A stretch of DNA of 64,000 nucleotides, taken from Paenibacillus bovis (GTDB taxonomy: Bacteria > Bacillota > Bacilli > Bacillales > Bacillaceae_C). Below the pieces are notes generated by a model, which saw only the letters and a list, made by a program, of their open reading frames with translations, was not told the origin of the DNA and searched no databases. Location of the stretch: the NCBI GenBank assembly GCA_007679095.1, contig VEFU01000013.1, forward strand, positions 1 through 64,000. The letters run 5' to 3'. This document shows positions 47,392 through 55,812 of the stretch, in pieces. Both the position numbers and the translations under genes were made by a program. Position 1 is the first letter of the stretch; every line of letters starts with the position of its first letter.

Positions 47392-47401
47392 CGCTCACCC
47401 C

Positions 47402-49702
47402 TTATAATCGTCTTGCACGATGCAAGCCCCGCATTTGTCTTTGTTCGACTGCTTGTCCGACAGTACGTCCGTCTAATTCGATGCTTAGGTTCGTCATGTC
47501 TTGACGTAGGCTACGTAATTCATCCACGATCTTATCTTCGCGGGTATTAACGTCCACCGTACCATTTACCGCGCTTGCGAGAGTCGAATGAACACCGTTA
47601 GGAGTCGCATAAGCCATCGATACTTGCGGTGTATCAGGCAGCATTGCCTCGGCCATCCGATTGGTTGCGGCTTGTAACTTACTAGTCATGCTTTCTATAC
47701 CTTTAATAGCTCCGCCCGGAATGTGTTTAGCGAGCGCCATCATAAGTCTCGAAGGTGACTTAATACCGAAAAAGTCGGTAAAACCGTTCTTAATTTTCGT
47801 ACCGATGTTTTTAACGCCTTTTTTAACGTTGTCTACCATCGATGTCATGCCGTTTATTAGGCCGTTCATAATATCCGCGCCAATTTGTTTAAGGTCTACA
47901 CTCTCGAAATATTCGACGATGTTTTCCCAAATATTAACCGCGGTTTGTTTTATCGAGTCCCATGCGCCTTCCCAATCGCCTCGTAAGAGCGCCATGACCG
48001 TATTAACTATTCCGAGGATTAAGTCGATACCATTTTTCACGGTCAATTTAATATTATTCCACGCGATTTTAACGACTCCGGAAATAATCGGCCATACCAT
48101 TTGGAATATGGCTTTTATGTGATTGACAGTACCTTTAATGAATTCCCAAACAAGACCGAAGTACATCTTTACATAGGATAAAATCTGCTCGCCATTATCC
48201 GCCCAAAACTGCTTAAATTGTTCTATAATTGGTACAGCAAATGCTACTATATCGTCAATAATCGCAATAATTACGTTCTTTACTGCTTCAAACGCTATTA
48301 TCGACGCCTCTTTTATCCACGCCCACGCATCGTTAACCATATCGCGGAACCATTCGACTTTGTTATACGCTAGTACAAGAGCCGCGATGACTCCGACGAT
48401 GGCTGCGATAGTTAAACCGACTGGACCCGTAACCGCTGCGAATACTGTGCTCAACGCTTGAAATCCTGCGATAATTTGCGGTATGAATCCGATTAAGAGT
48501 AATAACGGGCCAGCTATAAGTCCGAGTGCCGTAGTTATGGCGGTTATAATTGAGATTGTTTTTTTAGTAGATTCGGAGAGTCCGTTAAACCACGTAAGCA
48601 CTTTTCGTATACTATCCGCAATACTTCGTATAGTGTCCTTTAATGGATCGCCTATCCCAATCATTAAGCCTTCGAAAGCCGACTTTAATGACGTTATGGA
48701 CCCGAGTAAATTATCTTCCATTTCAGCAGCCATTTTATTAGCTGCGCCTTCTGAACTGTTTATAGCTGCGGTTAGTTTTTCGTAATCGCTCGCGGATGCG
48801 TTAATAATCGAAAGTGCGCCCGACATTGCTTCCTTACCGAAGATTGTTGACGCGTATTGCGCTTGCTGCGCGTCTGTCAGTTTCGAAAATGTGCCTCGCA
48901 TATCCTTCATAATTTGGTCGAGAGATTTAACGTTACCTTCACTGTCAGTTAACGAAAGGCCTAATTCATCCATCGCGTCTCTCATCGCTTTAGTAGGGCT
49001 GGATAGGTTCGTTAACATCGTCCTTAGCGAGGTACCCGCTTGACTAGATTTAATACCGGCATTCGCCATTAATCCAAGCGCAATGGACGTATCCTCTGCC
49101 GACATACCTAAAGCACCCGCGACCGGAGCCACGTATTTAAATGACTCTCCGAGCATAGCTACGTTCGTATTCGCATTAGATGAAGCCGCAGCGAGCACAT
49201 CCGCAAATCTACCGGAATCCTTCGCTGTCATTCCGAAGGCTGTAAGTGCATCCGTTACAATATCGGAAGTCAACGCTAAGTCTTCGCCTGATGCAGCCGC
49301 AAGACTCATGATACCTTCGATACCGTCGAGCATGTCCGTAGTTTTCCAGCCGGCCATCGCCATATACTGAAACGCCTCCGCTGATTCCGATGCGCTGAAC
49401 TTGGTCATTGCGCCCATTTCCTTCGCTTTATCGGTTAATTGGGCAAGATCATCAGATGTTGCTCCGGAGATTGCTTTAACCTTACTCATTTCTGCCTCGA
49501 AGTTGGCTGCGGTTTTGATTGAACCGAATAAGCCTGCGGCAAAGGTTGCGCTTACTGCCGTAACTGCCGCGCCCGCCTGTTTAAACGAATCGAACGTCTC
49601 TTTATTCTTCTTACTAAAGTCCGATAGTTTACGTTGACTTTCCGCCATAGCGCGTGAGAACTGCGTAATGTCTGCGCCTATCTTTACGAGAATATCGCTC
49701 AT
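47402..49702 (-). CDS. Phage tail tape-measure protein, TP901 family
   Basis: 766 aa. TP901 core at residues 60-400: FEAEMSKVKAISGATSDDLAQL, ESAEAFQYMAMAGW, and GIKSSQAGTSLRTMLTNLSSP. Hydrophobic segments lie in the middle (about 385-450), then FGIKSPSRLMMALAKHIPGG near the end. Sets tail length in non-contractile or contractile tails. Overlaps the upstream gene by ATGA. At 766 aa it predicts a shorter tail than most siphophages (rule of thumb). Confidence 0.93.
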   Translation of the reverse strand: MSDILVKIGADITQFSRAMAESQRKLSDFSKKNKETFDSFKQAGAAVTAVSATFAAGLFGSIKTAANFEAEMSKVKAISGATSDDLAQLTDKAKEMGAMTKFSASESAEAFQYMAMAGWKTTDMLDGIEGIMSLAAASGEDLALTSDIVTDALTAFGMTAKDSGRFADVLAAASSNANTNVAMLGESFKYVAPVAGALGMSAEDTSIALGLMANAGIKSSQAGTSLRTMLTNLSSPTKAMRDAMDELGLSLTDSEGNVKSLDQIMKDMRGTFSKLTDAQQAQYASTIFGKEAMSGALSIINASASDYEKLTAAINSSEGAANKMAAEMEDNLLGSITSLKSAFEGLMIGIGDPLKDTIRSIADSIRKVLTWFNGLSESTKKTISIITAITTALGLIAGPLLLLIGFIPQIIAGFQALSTVFAAVTGPVGLTIAAIVGVIAALVLAYNKVEWFRDMVNDAWAWIKEASIIAFEAVKNVIIAIIDDIVAFAVPIIEQFKQFWADNGEQILSYVKMYFGLVWEFIKGTVNHIKAIFQMVWPIISGVVKIAWNNIKLTVKNGIDLILGIVNTVMALLRGDWEGAWDSIKQTAVNIWENIVEYFESVDLKQIGADIMNGLINGMTSMVDNVKKGVKNIGTKIKNGFTDFFGIKSPSRLMMALAKHIPGGAIKGIESMTSKLQAATNRMAEAMLPDTPQVSMAYATPNGVHSTLASAVNGTVDVNTREDKIVDELRSLRQDMTNLSIELDGRTVGQAVEQRQMRGLHRARRL

Positions 49703-50028
49703 AGCTTACTCACCGCCCTCGAAATAAAGGCCGCATTGTACCGTTGGCTGTAGTCGATATATTCTTCGGTTAATGATTCCGCCTTACGAAACTGACCTTT
49801 CTGCAATGCCTGCGCTGCTCTAATCGCTGACTTAAACGCCTGCCTCAATAACCGAAAGTTACGTCGATCGTCGGCCGATAATTTAAGCGAATCTAATTTC
49901 GATAGACCTTCCGTCCAAAGCTGCTCGACTTGCTTCGGCGCTGATAATTCCGTAGCATTTTCGAGAATCTGACCGCCTTTGACGAGATACTGCTCGACGA
50001 TTCGTTTAACGTCTGCTAAATCGTTCAT
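49699..50028 (-). CDS. Small helical protein upstream of the tape measure
   Basis: 109 aa, entirely helix-forming and charged (LSKLDSLKLSADDRRNFRLL, FRKAESLTEEYIDYSQ). In siphophages this slot usually holds tail-assembly chaperones with a frameshift. I see neither the usual size nor a second frame. Overlaps the tape-measure start by 4 bases, SD AAGGAGGAAAGG. First gene after a terminator, so it probably starts the tail operon. Function unknown. Confidence 0.65.
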   Translation of the reverse strand: MNDLADVKRIVEQYLVKGGQILENATELSAPKQVEQLWTEGLSKLDSLKLSADDRRNFRLLRQAFKSAIRAAQALQKGQFRKAESLTEEYIDYSQRYNAAFISRAVSKL

Positions 50029-50083
50029 AACCTTTCCTCCTTCGTAATTAGTTTGACTTTGATTAACTTTGACCTTTTAAATA

Positions 50084-50116
50084 ATTAAAAAGACACCCGC
50101 TTATTAGCGAGTGCCT
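50084..50116 (-). terminator. Terminator separating regulatory and tail operons
   Basis: GGCACTCGC / GCGGGTGTC, loop TAATAA, followed by TTTTT on the minus strand. Confidence 0.8.
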
Positions 50117-50165
50117 TATCGAATACCCCTCCGACTCCCCGACAGTCGTGCGAACGGGGCATATT

Positions 50166-50900
50166 TTAGATAAACATTGTTGCTATCTCAAATTGTCGTT
50201 TTATATTTGAGTTTCTTTTAATCGAACTTAGCATGTCGACCTCCAACGCCGCTTCGGATTGTTTCTCATCTCGTGATTTCACCTTTAAATTATCGTAAAT
50301 TTCTCTGATATACCTATTACGAGTAGGAGGACTTATATTTTGACCGAGACTGTCTAATTCTCTTTTAATTTCCGTAAAGTCCGCGAGCAACTCCGAAGCT
50401 ACATTTTTATCAGCCATCTTTACTTCCTTTTGAAGTAATTCGAGCGCTTCTGTAAAGCTAGACGCCATAGTAACGTCAGTTTTTATATGTCCTACTTTAA
50501 CCCTTACTACATCTTTGTCGTAGTCTAACTCCGACTTTAATTCGCTTGCCTTCTCCATCGCTTTTTCCAGTAGATTATCGAGTTCTTGGCTGTATTCTGC
50601 ATTAATTTCTTCGACATGTTGTTTATACTTTTCTAATAATGCTTTCTTGTCGTCTTCCTTTGCCGTATCGGTTAATCTCATATTATCCTCAATGGCTTTC
50701 AATTCTTGTTTTAATTGATCGACTATATTCGTTACAGTAGTTTCATGTCGTCTTAAAGTCGGGTAATTGACGACCTTAGCGACACCTTTACTAACTAGTT
50801 GTTCTGCGATGTGTTCTTCTACGTCGTAAATATATCCTGCTGTTTTTCTTGTTCCGTTGTCTGCTACACTCTCTGTCATATAAATTTCAACGTTTTTCAT
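50166..50900 (-). CDS. Hypothetical coiled-coil element protein
   Basis: 244 aa. The N-terminus (VEIYMTESVADNGTRKTAGY, YDVEEHIAEQLVSKG) is like the short N-terminal domain of several phage proteins of unknown function. Residues 55-130 form a strong coiled coil. The rest is mixed helix with KVGHIKTDVTMASSF. Not recognised as scaffold, portal or capsid. SD GGGGAAATG lies before the ATG. Confidence 0.65.
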   Translation of the reverse strand: MKNVEIYMTESVADNGTRKTAGYIYDVEEHIAEQLVSKGVAKVVNYPTLRRHETTVTNIVDQLKQELKAIEDNMRLTDTAKEDDKKALLEKYKQHVEEINAEYSQELDNLLEKAMEKASELKSELDYDKDVVRVKVGHIKTDVTMASSFTEALELLQKEVKMADKNVASELLADFTEIKRELDSLGQNISPPTRNRYIREIYDNLKVKSRDEKQSEAALEVDMLSSIKRNSNIKRQFEIATMFI

Positions 50901-50903
50901 TTT

Positions 50904-51014
50904 TCATTTCCCCTTTTTATTTAGTAGTTTGATAGTTTCTTCGCTTAATAATTCATAGAATTTAAATCCCTGCTTAACAAACTTTCGCTTCTTTCTTGGC
51001 TTTGTCTTTTCCAT
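50904..51014 (-). CDS. Very small basic protein, 36 aa
   Basis: MEKTKPRKKRKFVKQGFKFY and then a helix ELLSEETIKLLNKKGK. Well-placed SD GGAGGTACGTAG. Overlaps the end of 50974-51522 by 41 bases in another frame, acceptable in this dense element. Its stop overlaps the SD region of the next gene. Confidence 0.55.
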   Translation of the reverse strand: MEKTKPRKKRKFVKQGFKFYELLSEETIKLLNKKGK

Positions 51015-51522
51015 CTACGTACCTCCGTTTTAATGCGCCTGCCCGCTTTCGTACCTCGGTAAAGTCCAGTTTGCCCGCGTCGATATTAGCGCCTTTAATG
51101 TCGTCGAGTTCTCTGATGCCCTTATGCGAGAATCTAATCGCAGTATTATCATGTTCCCCTATTTCCTCAACGACCTCGCGTATTTCCCATGCTACTTCGT
51201 ACTCATCCCCGATAAAATGCCAGCTGCCTATGTGCTTACGGCCTTTACGAGCGTCCATCGCACCGTATAAGACGTTATTCGAAGTATTTTCCGAATAAGA
51301 TACGAGGAATACAGTCGGCGCTATGCGTTGCTTAAATTGCGCAGCCGAGCACCTTTTGCCGTCCTTAACGATGTCGATACTGGCCGTTGGCTCTGCGTAC
51401 CTAATTCGACTGACGGCTTCGTCATATCCTCGTCCGATAAAAAGGACTTCGCCGGCTGTTGTGCGGACTTTGTACCGTTCGTCTCCGTCTAAATCGATGA
51501 TAGCTACACCGTTGGGAAACAT
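50974..51522 (-). CDS. Hypothetical element protein, 182 aa
   Basis: From ATG 51522: MFPNGVAIIDLDGDERYKV, a beta-rich first half and a helical second half ending in a Lys-rich tail. A longer reading from GTG 51624 is open, but its extra 34 residues overlap an SD and another possible small frame. SD GGAG lies 11 bases from 51522. No family recognised. Confidence 0.6.
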   Translation of the reverse strand: MFPNGVAIIDLDGDERYKVRTTAGEVLFIGRGYDEAVSRIRYAEPTASIDIVKDGKRCSAAQFKQRIAPTVFLVSYSENTSNNVLYGAMDARKGRKHIGSWHFIGDEYEVAWEIREVVEEIGEHDNTAIRFSHKGIRELDDIKGANIDAGKLDFTEVRKRAGALKRRYVDGKDKAKKEAKVC

Positions 51523-51614
51523 CGGCGCCCGTTCTCCGTCTCTATTTTCTCGATACTGACATACGTGTTTTTCGCTGTGTAAAAGATAGCTTTCTCGGAA
51601 TAAACGCAGTAAAT
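51504..51614 (-). CDS. Possible 36-codon ATT-start gene
   Basis: After the strong SD AAGGAG (51629-51624) no ATG/GTG/TTG stands at normal spacing. ATT at 51614 does, 9 bases away. It opens a frame with protein-like content (YSEKAIFYTAKNTYVSIEK) that ends 18 bases inside the next gene. Alternative readings are TTG 51619 (25 codons) or GTG 51624. Low confidence. Confidence 0.25.
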   Translation of the reverse strand: MYCVYSEKAIFYTAKNTYVSIEKIETENGRRCFPTV

Positions 51615-51627
51615 AGCAAATCACTCC

Positions 51628-51753
51628 TTAGTTATTTCTTACTTTTTGCCCCGGGAAATAACGATCGCGAGGTGGACGCTCCCCTTCCTGCCTTATACCG
51701 TTTTTGTTATATCGTTTTTCTCTACGCTTTTTCGGCTTTTTGTTTTTATTCAT
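51628..51753 (-). CDS. Very small basic protein, 41 aa
   Basis: MNKNKKPKKRREKRYNKNG and then RPPRDRYFPGQKVRNN. Starts directly at the stop of the upstream gene (TAAATG), SD GGAG at 9 bases. Strongly positive; may bind nucleic acid. No family known to me. Confidence 0.6.
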   Translation of the reverse strand: MNKNKKPKKRREKRYNKNGIRQEGERPPRDRYFPGQKVRNN

Positions 51754-52131
51754 TTATTCAGTCTCCAACCTTTCGTATATATCTGTCTTACGTTGCGCAG
51801 CATCCTCCGCTAGTAGTTCTGCCTCTTGCATTTGACCACGTACTCTAGTTAGGAATCGCACGTTAACACGCTCAATAAACGGCTTGTGCCAGTTCTTACG
51901 CTCGCTATACTTATTCATTTGTACAATCGCCTGCTCATCGTCCGCAAGTTCGCCATCAATCGTCTTTAGAATGTCGACGAAAGCGTCCTTATTACTAATC
52001 TTGCGTGGATAATGAAGGCTCCATATTGCGATAGTTTCTCCGCTAGTCCATTGCGGACTATATTCAGCGATACCTATTCCGGTATGTCCTTCGATAAAAA
52101 CGAAGTCCGCACGGAATCGTCGTAACTTCAT
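51754..52131 (-). CDS. Hypothetical element protein, 125 aa
   Basis: Begins MKLRRFRADFVFIEGHTGIG; ends in a helix with LAEDAAQRKTDIYERLETE. The start ATG 52131 overlaps the previous stop, with AGGTG as SD. No motif recognised. Confidence 0.6.
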   Translation of the reverse strand: MKLRRFRADFVFIEGHTGIGIAEYSPQWTSGETIAIWSLHYPRKISNKDAFVDILKTIDGELADDEQAIVQMNKYSERKNWHKPFIERVNVRFLTRVRGQMQEAELLAEDAAQRKTDIYERLETE

Positions 52132-52136
52132 CGCTA

Positions 52137-52349
52137 TCACCTCGGTTTGAAAAGTCTTATTTGATTACGGGCGACCTTTCCTTCGACAGCTATGATTCTT
52201 CCGTCATCATCGGTAGTTTGTCGATGTATCTGCGCTCGTTCGAGTAGCTGGCGTATATGTGGCGGGTATGTCGAGGAAATAATCCAATGACCGTCGATAG
52301 GGTCGTAAAGGTACAACGTCTCTTGTTGGTCCTTAGAATAGTAGCTCAA
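52137..52349 (-). CDS. Hypothetical element protein, about 70 aa
   Basis: Contains TLYLYDPIDGHWIISSTYPP and ends NQIRLFKPR. The start is uncertain: TTG 52349 overlaps the end of the HNH gene by 4 bases; an in-frame GTG/TTG pair near 52385 would overlap it by 40. No family recognised. Confidence 0.55.
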   Translation of the reverse strand: MSYYSKDQQETLYLYDPIDGHWIISSTYPPHIRQLLERAQIHRQTTDDDGRIIAVEGKVARNQIRLFKPR

Positions 52350-52939
52350 CTCATCGCCAGCCTTTCCGCTTGTTTGTCGCACCAACTATTAAACTCGTTC
52401 ATTACGTATTCAGCATAACGCTGCGTAAAATCCTTCGTAATTTCTTCGACTGTCTGCTGTCTAACTAGCGCCAAGTAATGGACTAGCTTCGCAAACCGTT
52501 CGTCGGTGAATTGATCTCCTCGTTTTTCGAAGAAGAAGGCAAATAACGGCATATTTCCCTTACTCGGATTACACGAAGCACACGAAAGAACTAAATTCGA
52601 AATATGCGACCTACCGCCTTCACTTATAGGTATTACATGGTCGATATGATGCGCGCGGCCGTTCTCGTCCTCTTTTTCCCCGCAGTACAGGCACTCCCCG
52701 TCGAAAGCCCTGTATAGCGCTTGTATTTCTTTGGGCGTGACTTCTAAAGGGGTACCGCTTGCTATCGCTCGTCGCTTCATTCCTCGATATACTTGACTTG
52801 CACGGTCATCTAAAGCGTACTTACACTCTCGGCAACGGTTAGTCCTGCCACTCTTAATCCGGTTGTCTACCTCGAATAATTCCAATGCCTTTTCCTCGCC
52901 ACATGTGCGGCATATGCGCGTTTCAACTTCCTTAGTCAT
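52346..52939 (-). CDS. HNH endonuclease with zinc ribbon
   Basis: 197 aa. N-terminal zinc ribbon CRTCGEEK...CRECK (residues 9-40), then an HNH domain: CLYCGEKED, HHIDHVIPISEGGRSHISNLVLSCASCNPSKG with catalytic His-Asn and structural CxxC pairs. Phage HNH proteins of this type assist DNA packaging next to terminase or act as homing nucleases. No terminase is adjacent here, so homing or defence is as likely. Confidence 0.88.
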   Translation of the reverse strand: MTKEVETRICRTCGEEKALELFEVDNRIKSGRTNRCRECKYALDDRASQVYRGMKRRAIASGTPLEVTPKEIQALYRAFDGECLYCGEKEDENGRAHHIDHVIPISEGGRSHISNLVLSCASCNPSKGNMPLFAFFFEKRGDQFTDERFAKLVHYLALVRQQTVEEITKDFTQRYAEYVMNEFNSWCDKQAERLAMS

Positions 52940-53043
52940 CGACGCTCACCCGCCTTAACTGCGTCTAGCTTTGCGTCTATTGCTCCGATTAGTGCGAAAA
53001 TGTCATAAATAGTAATTGATTCTTGTTTTCGATTCTTTTCCAT
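52936..53043 (-). CDS. Very small protein, 35 aa
   Basis: MEKNRKQESITIYDIFALIG and AIDAKLDAVKAGERR. SD GGGG 10 bases upstream. Its TGA overlaps the ATG of the HNH gene (ATGA), so it is coupled to it. Confidence 0.6.
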   Translation of the reverse strand: MEKNRKQESITIYDIFALIGAIDAKLDAVKAGERR

Positions 53044-53062
53044 TACATTACATCCCCTTTAA

Positions 53063-53206
53063 TTAGTTATTTTTTAATCCCAATTCTTTCTCGATTTCTT
53101 CCATTACTTTCGCTATTTCACGGTGCACGTAAGTCTTGTTTGTCTGTTGCATTAGTGCTAACGCTTGTAAGTATGCGGCCAGTGCTTGTGCTTTACTGTT
53201 ATCCAT
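53063..53206 (-). CDS. Small helical protein, 47 aa
   Basis: MDNSKAQALAAYLQALALMQ then KTYVHREIAKVMEEIEKELG. Starts at ATG 53206 with SD AGGAGGTGG. A longer frame to 53374 reads through the XRE gene and is rejected. Confidence 0.65.
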   Translation of the reverse strand: MDNSKAQALAAYLQALALMQQTNKTYVHREIAKVMEEIEKELGLKNN

Positions 53207-53244
53207 TTCATTCCACCTCCTATCCATATCGCATAAAATAAAAC

Positions 53245-53272
53245 TTGACAAACATTCAAAATTTGTTATAAT
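53245..53272 (+). promoter_or_regulatory. Consensus sigma-A promoter on the plus strand, antisense to the XRE gene
   Basis: TTGACA (53245-53250), 16 bases, TATAAT (53267-53272). It points right, into the 3' end of the minus-strand XRE gene at 53277. No plus-strand gene follows. Confidence 0.6.
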
Positions 53273-53276
53273 TTGA

Positions 53277-53498
53277 TTAACGTGGGGTATTCTGATTAAA
53301 TTTATCTGCAAATAAATAAAAGTCATCGGATAATCCCATTTCAAGACGCGTAAGTCTCGCAGCAAGCTGTCCACTTATATTACGACGACCCTTCTCGACA
53401 TAGCTGATAGTTGCAGCCGATACCCCAAGACGGCGCCCGAAGTCTTCCTGTGAAAGTCCTAGATAGTGGCGGATCGTCCTCATTTTATTAGCATGCAT
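53277..53498 (-). CDS. XRE-family DNA-binding regulator
   Basis: 73 aa, helix-turn-helix: MRTIRHYLGLSQEDFGRRLG, VSAATISYVEKGRRNISGQL. SD AAGGAGGG. One of several small regulators of the element. An antisense promoter abuts its 3' end. Confidence 0.85.
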   Translation of the reverse strand: MHANKMRTIRHYLGLSQEDFGRRLGVSAATISYVEKGRRNISGQLAARLTRLEMGLSDDFYLFADKFNQNTPR

Positions 53499-53531
53499 TT
53501 AACAAAACCCTCCTTCTTTAAACATTTTGGA

Positions 53532-54275
53532 TTAAAAAATTAACGGGGTACTCGCCCCATTTCCTATATTTAACGGGGTTTCTCCGACGCTTTGTATTAA
53601 CTTTTCTGAATATTTTTTCGATTCTTTTTCAATTTCGTCCGCTCTTTTGGCCCGTTCTTCCTTTGCTCTATTTCTCTTACCTCCTACGTCCTCAACTTCC
53701 GTTAATACCTCCGTCAAAACATGCGGATCAAAGATACGTTCTCTCTCTCGATACCTCCTTTCTCTTTCTTCTTTACGAGGACTTTTATACGCCGTCGGCG
53801 GTAAATACGTCCCTGTCCGTTCAAAATCCTTTATCGAAGCATCTTCTAACTTTCGACATTCCTCCGAGCAGTATATTTGATCCTTTCTACGAGGCTTGAA
53901 GTAGTCAAGACAGAATCGATGCTTGCACGGCTTAAACGACCATCTTATTTCTTTTAGTTCAGCGCGAGTTATTTCGCCAGCTTCGTATCGGTCGAGTAAC
54001 CATCCTACTAAATCAGATAACGGAAATATCGACTTTGCTACGTAATTAAGTTCAAGCTCCGCCCAATCCGCCGGAGTTCTATTTGCGATTTCTTCACGTT
54101 CGATATTTTCCGAAACATGGTCGTAAATCTCTCCGATAATATCCTGCTCGTAGGTTGTCGGTTCGTATCCTTCCAACGATTCGTTAAGTCCGTCGATGTC
54201 TGTGATGTCTGCGCGTTGGTATTTCATTCGAATATCGTATAATTTATTATTTTTAGCTGTTTCAGTAGTTTTCAA
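53532..54275 (-). CDS. Zinc-finger protein of unknown function
   Basis: 247 aa. Central finger CKHRFCLDYFKPRRK with CSEEC 12 residues later, the C-x4-C...C-x3-C arrangement of MYM/FLYWCH-like small fingers in phage proteins. The C-terminal third is an Arg/Glu-rich coiled coil (EERERRYRERERIF). Acidic N-terminal half. Follows a 36-base repeat copy and the primase gene. DNA or RNA binding inferred. Confidence 0.65.
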   Translation of the reverse strand: MKTTETAKNNKLYDIRMKYQRADITDIDGLNESLEGYEPTTYEQDIIGEIYDHVSENIEREEIANRTPADWAELELNYVAKSIFPLSDLVGWLLDRYEAGEITRAELKEIRWSFKPCKHRFCLDYFKPRRKDQIYCSEECRKLEDASIKDFERTGTYLPPTAYKSPRKEERERRYRERERIFDPHVLTEVLTEVEDVGGKRNRAKEERAKRADEIEKESKKYSEKLIQSVGETPLNIGNGASTPLIF

Positions 54276-54330
54276 AATGATTCCCCCTTGATTTTCGGCT
54301 GTTTTGGATATATTATATAATTGGTAGAGT

Positions 54331-54366
54331 GTTGGTTTTTGAACCTAATAACTTATATATACTAAT
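54331..54366. repeat. 36-base dispersed repeat, copy 1
   Basis: Begins GTTGGTTTTTGAACCTAATA and continues into an ACTTATATATA tract. TTGGTT/AACCTAA is an internal inverted repeat. Lies between the primase stop and the zinc-finger gene start, 55 bases upstream of the latter. Confidence 0.85.
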
Positions 54367-54387
54367 ACGAGTTTAATAGGCGGATCA

Positions 54388-55809
54388 CTACGACACTCTA
54401 AATCGTTTATCGTACTCATATCTCTTTATATGCTGTTTAATCTCGCTTTCATCTAACAGTAAATGAACGACCTCTACTAGCGGTTTCTGACCGACTACCT
54501 CGACGCTCGGCTCTCCTTCTGCTGGCTCACTGACTAGTAATCTATATTTGTTAGGTTTATAGACAACGTGACCGACCTCTTTACTTCTAGCTTCATCGAC
54601 TTTCCCCTTACGCGCGTATTCAATAAATCCGACTTCGACTAACTTTTTAATCGCAGTATTTACCGTAGGCTTCGACTTTGTTCCGAGCATTTCCATTCCG
54701 CTTTTCATCGTCAGATAAAATACTTTTCCGTATCTTTTGGACGTAACTAGCATCGCATAAGCCATTTGTTTTTGACGAAATGTTCCTACCTTCAATACTT
54801 CGATAATTTCCGACCTATATATCGTTATAGGCTTGTCCGCGTTACCTAGCGAATAGTTCCTGTCGAAAGCAAGGTTTACAATGCGCTCGGTTTCCTTACG
54901 CCAATAATCGGGCGTACTGCCTTTGCTAAAATACTCACGCGGTGTATTTAGTAGCACCTCCATAATTGCCTCGATAGCTTCTTCACGTTCAAAGCCCTGT
55001 GAATGAAAGAAAATCGCGAGCTTTACCGTCGTGCTATGCCGTGTATTCGAAGCGATCAATCGACCTTCCTTTAATATCTCCGCTGATTTCTTTAAGGCGT
55101 CCGAAGTATCAACCGCAGTTACTGACGTATCTGTGCGCGCCTCTATCTCTCGGAACTCTGCCTCTTGCTCGTCCGTAAGTTCGATAGCACCGTCCTTAAT
55201 TAATGCGGATGGTATCGGCTTTACATCGTTTAGATAGTCGAATGACTTAATCGGCTCTAATGTTCGAGGATTGACGAACCAACAGCGACGACCAGTCCGT
55301 TGATGTTTTCCGAGTGGCAACTTAACGCCTTGCGCCCATGTCGGTCGGAACTCTACTTTATCGGATGGATAGCCTGCGTCTTTAATGACGTTATGATAGA
55401 ACTTTTCAGCTAATTCGACCGGCAGCATTTCATCGAAGAATAAGTCGATATGGTAACCTTTATTACCGCTAATACTTACGTGAATATCATCGAGCGTAAT
55501 GTTGTACTGTGTTATTAATGTAGCGATAATTTCCTTAGTTGCGCGTTGGCCGGCTTCGGTATCGTCAGCAAAGTCTATATCGAACGTCATGAATTTGTTT
55601 ACGTCCCTGGCATTGAATACTCCATACGTGTTAGTGCCTTCTAAGTGTCGAGCAAGCATTCCGTCATTTAATGTCCATACCTTCGGAGATTTACTTCGGT
55701 CGTTTGTATAGTAGGTACTTTCCGTTTGAACTAAATATCTACGACGTGAAGTAATGTATAATTCGTTTAATTTTCCGATTGCTTGGCTGTACTTTTCCAG
55801 CGGTTTCAA
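54388..55809 (-). CDS. Archaeo-eukaryotic-type primase (AEP superfamily) fused to winged helix
   Basis: 473 aa. Catalytic DxD in FMTFDIDFADDTEAG, the second motif SGNKGYHIDLFF (sxH), and HQRTGRRCWFVNP with the RPT-like FRPTWAQGVKLPLG before it. C-terminal part (340-440) looks like a winged helix (FRQKQMAYAMLVTSKRYG, TVNTAIKKLVEVGFIEY). Such proteins start DNA synthesis in plasmids, ICEs and phages. Start is TTG 55809 after GGAAGGG. Probably the replication initiator/primase of the element. Confidence 0.83.
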   Translation of the reverse strand: MKPLEKYSQAIGKLNELYITSRRRYLVQTESTYYTNDRSKSPKVWTLNDGMLARHLEGTNTYGVFNARDVNKFMTFDIDFADDTEAGQRATKEIIATLITQYNITLDDIHVSISGNKGYHIDLFFDEMLPVELAEKFYHNVIKDAGYPSDKVEFRPTWAQGVKLPLGKHQRTGRRCWFVNPRTLEPIKSFDYLNDVKPIPSALIKDGAIELTDEQEAEFREIEARTDTSVTAVDTSDALKKSAEILKEGRLIASNTRHSTTVKLAIFFHSQGFEREEAIEAIMEVLLNTPREYFSKGSTPDYWRKETERIVNLAFDRNYSLGNADKPITIYRSEIIEVLKVGTFRQKQMAYAMLVTSKRYGKVFYLTMKSGMEMLGTKSKPTVNTAIKKLVEVGFIEYARKGKVDEARSKEVGHVVYKPNKYRLLVSEPAEGEPSVEVVGQKPLVEVVHLLLDESEIKQHIKRYEYDKRFRVS

Positions 55810-55812
55810 TAC

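Noticed and set aside
47661-48122. 153-codon plus-strand frame opposite the tape-measure gene
   Set aside because: Shadow of a clear gene; no SD.
50040-50085. CtsR-like heptads (GGTCAAA and AGTCAAA) before the tail operon
   Set aside because: The two half-sites are separated by 9 bases instead of 3, so CtsR should not recognise them as a pair.
53063-53374. 103-codon reading of the small helical gene
   Set aside because: Its first 56 codons overlap the XRE gene and lack an SD; ATG 53206 has AGGAGG.
54331-54366. Sigma-A promoter within the 36-base repeat
   Set aside because: On the plus strand TTGGTT to TATATA has an 18-base spacer but no genes follow. On the minus strand no -35 is present. 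A standard promoter is not supported.
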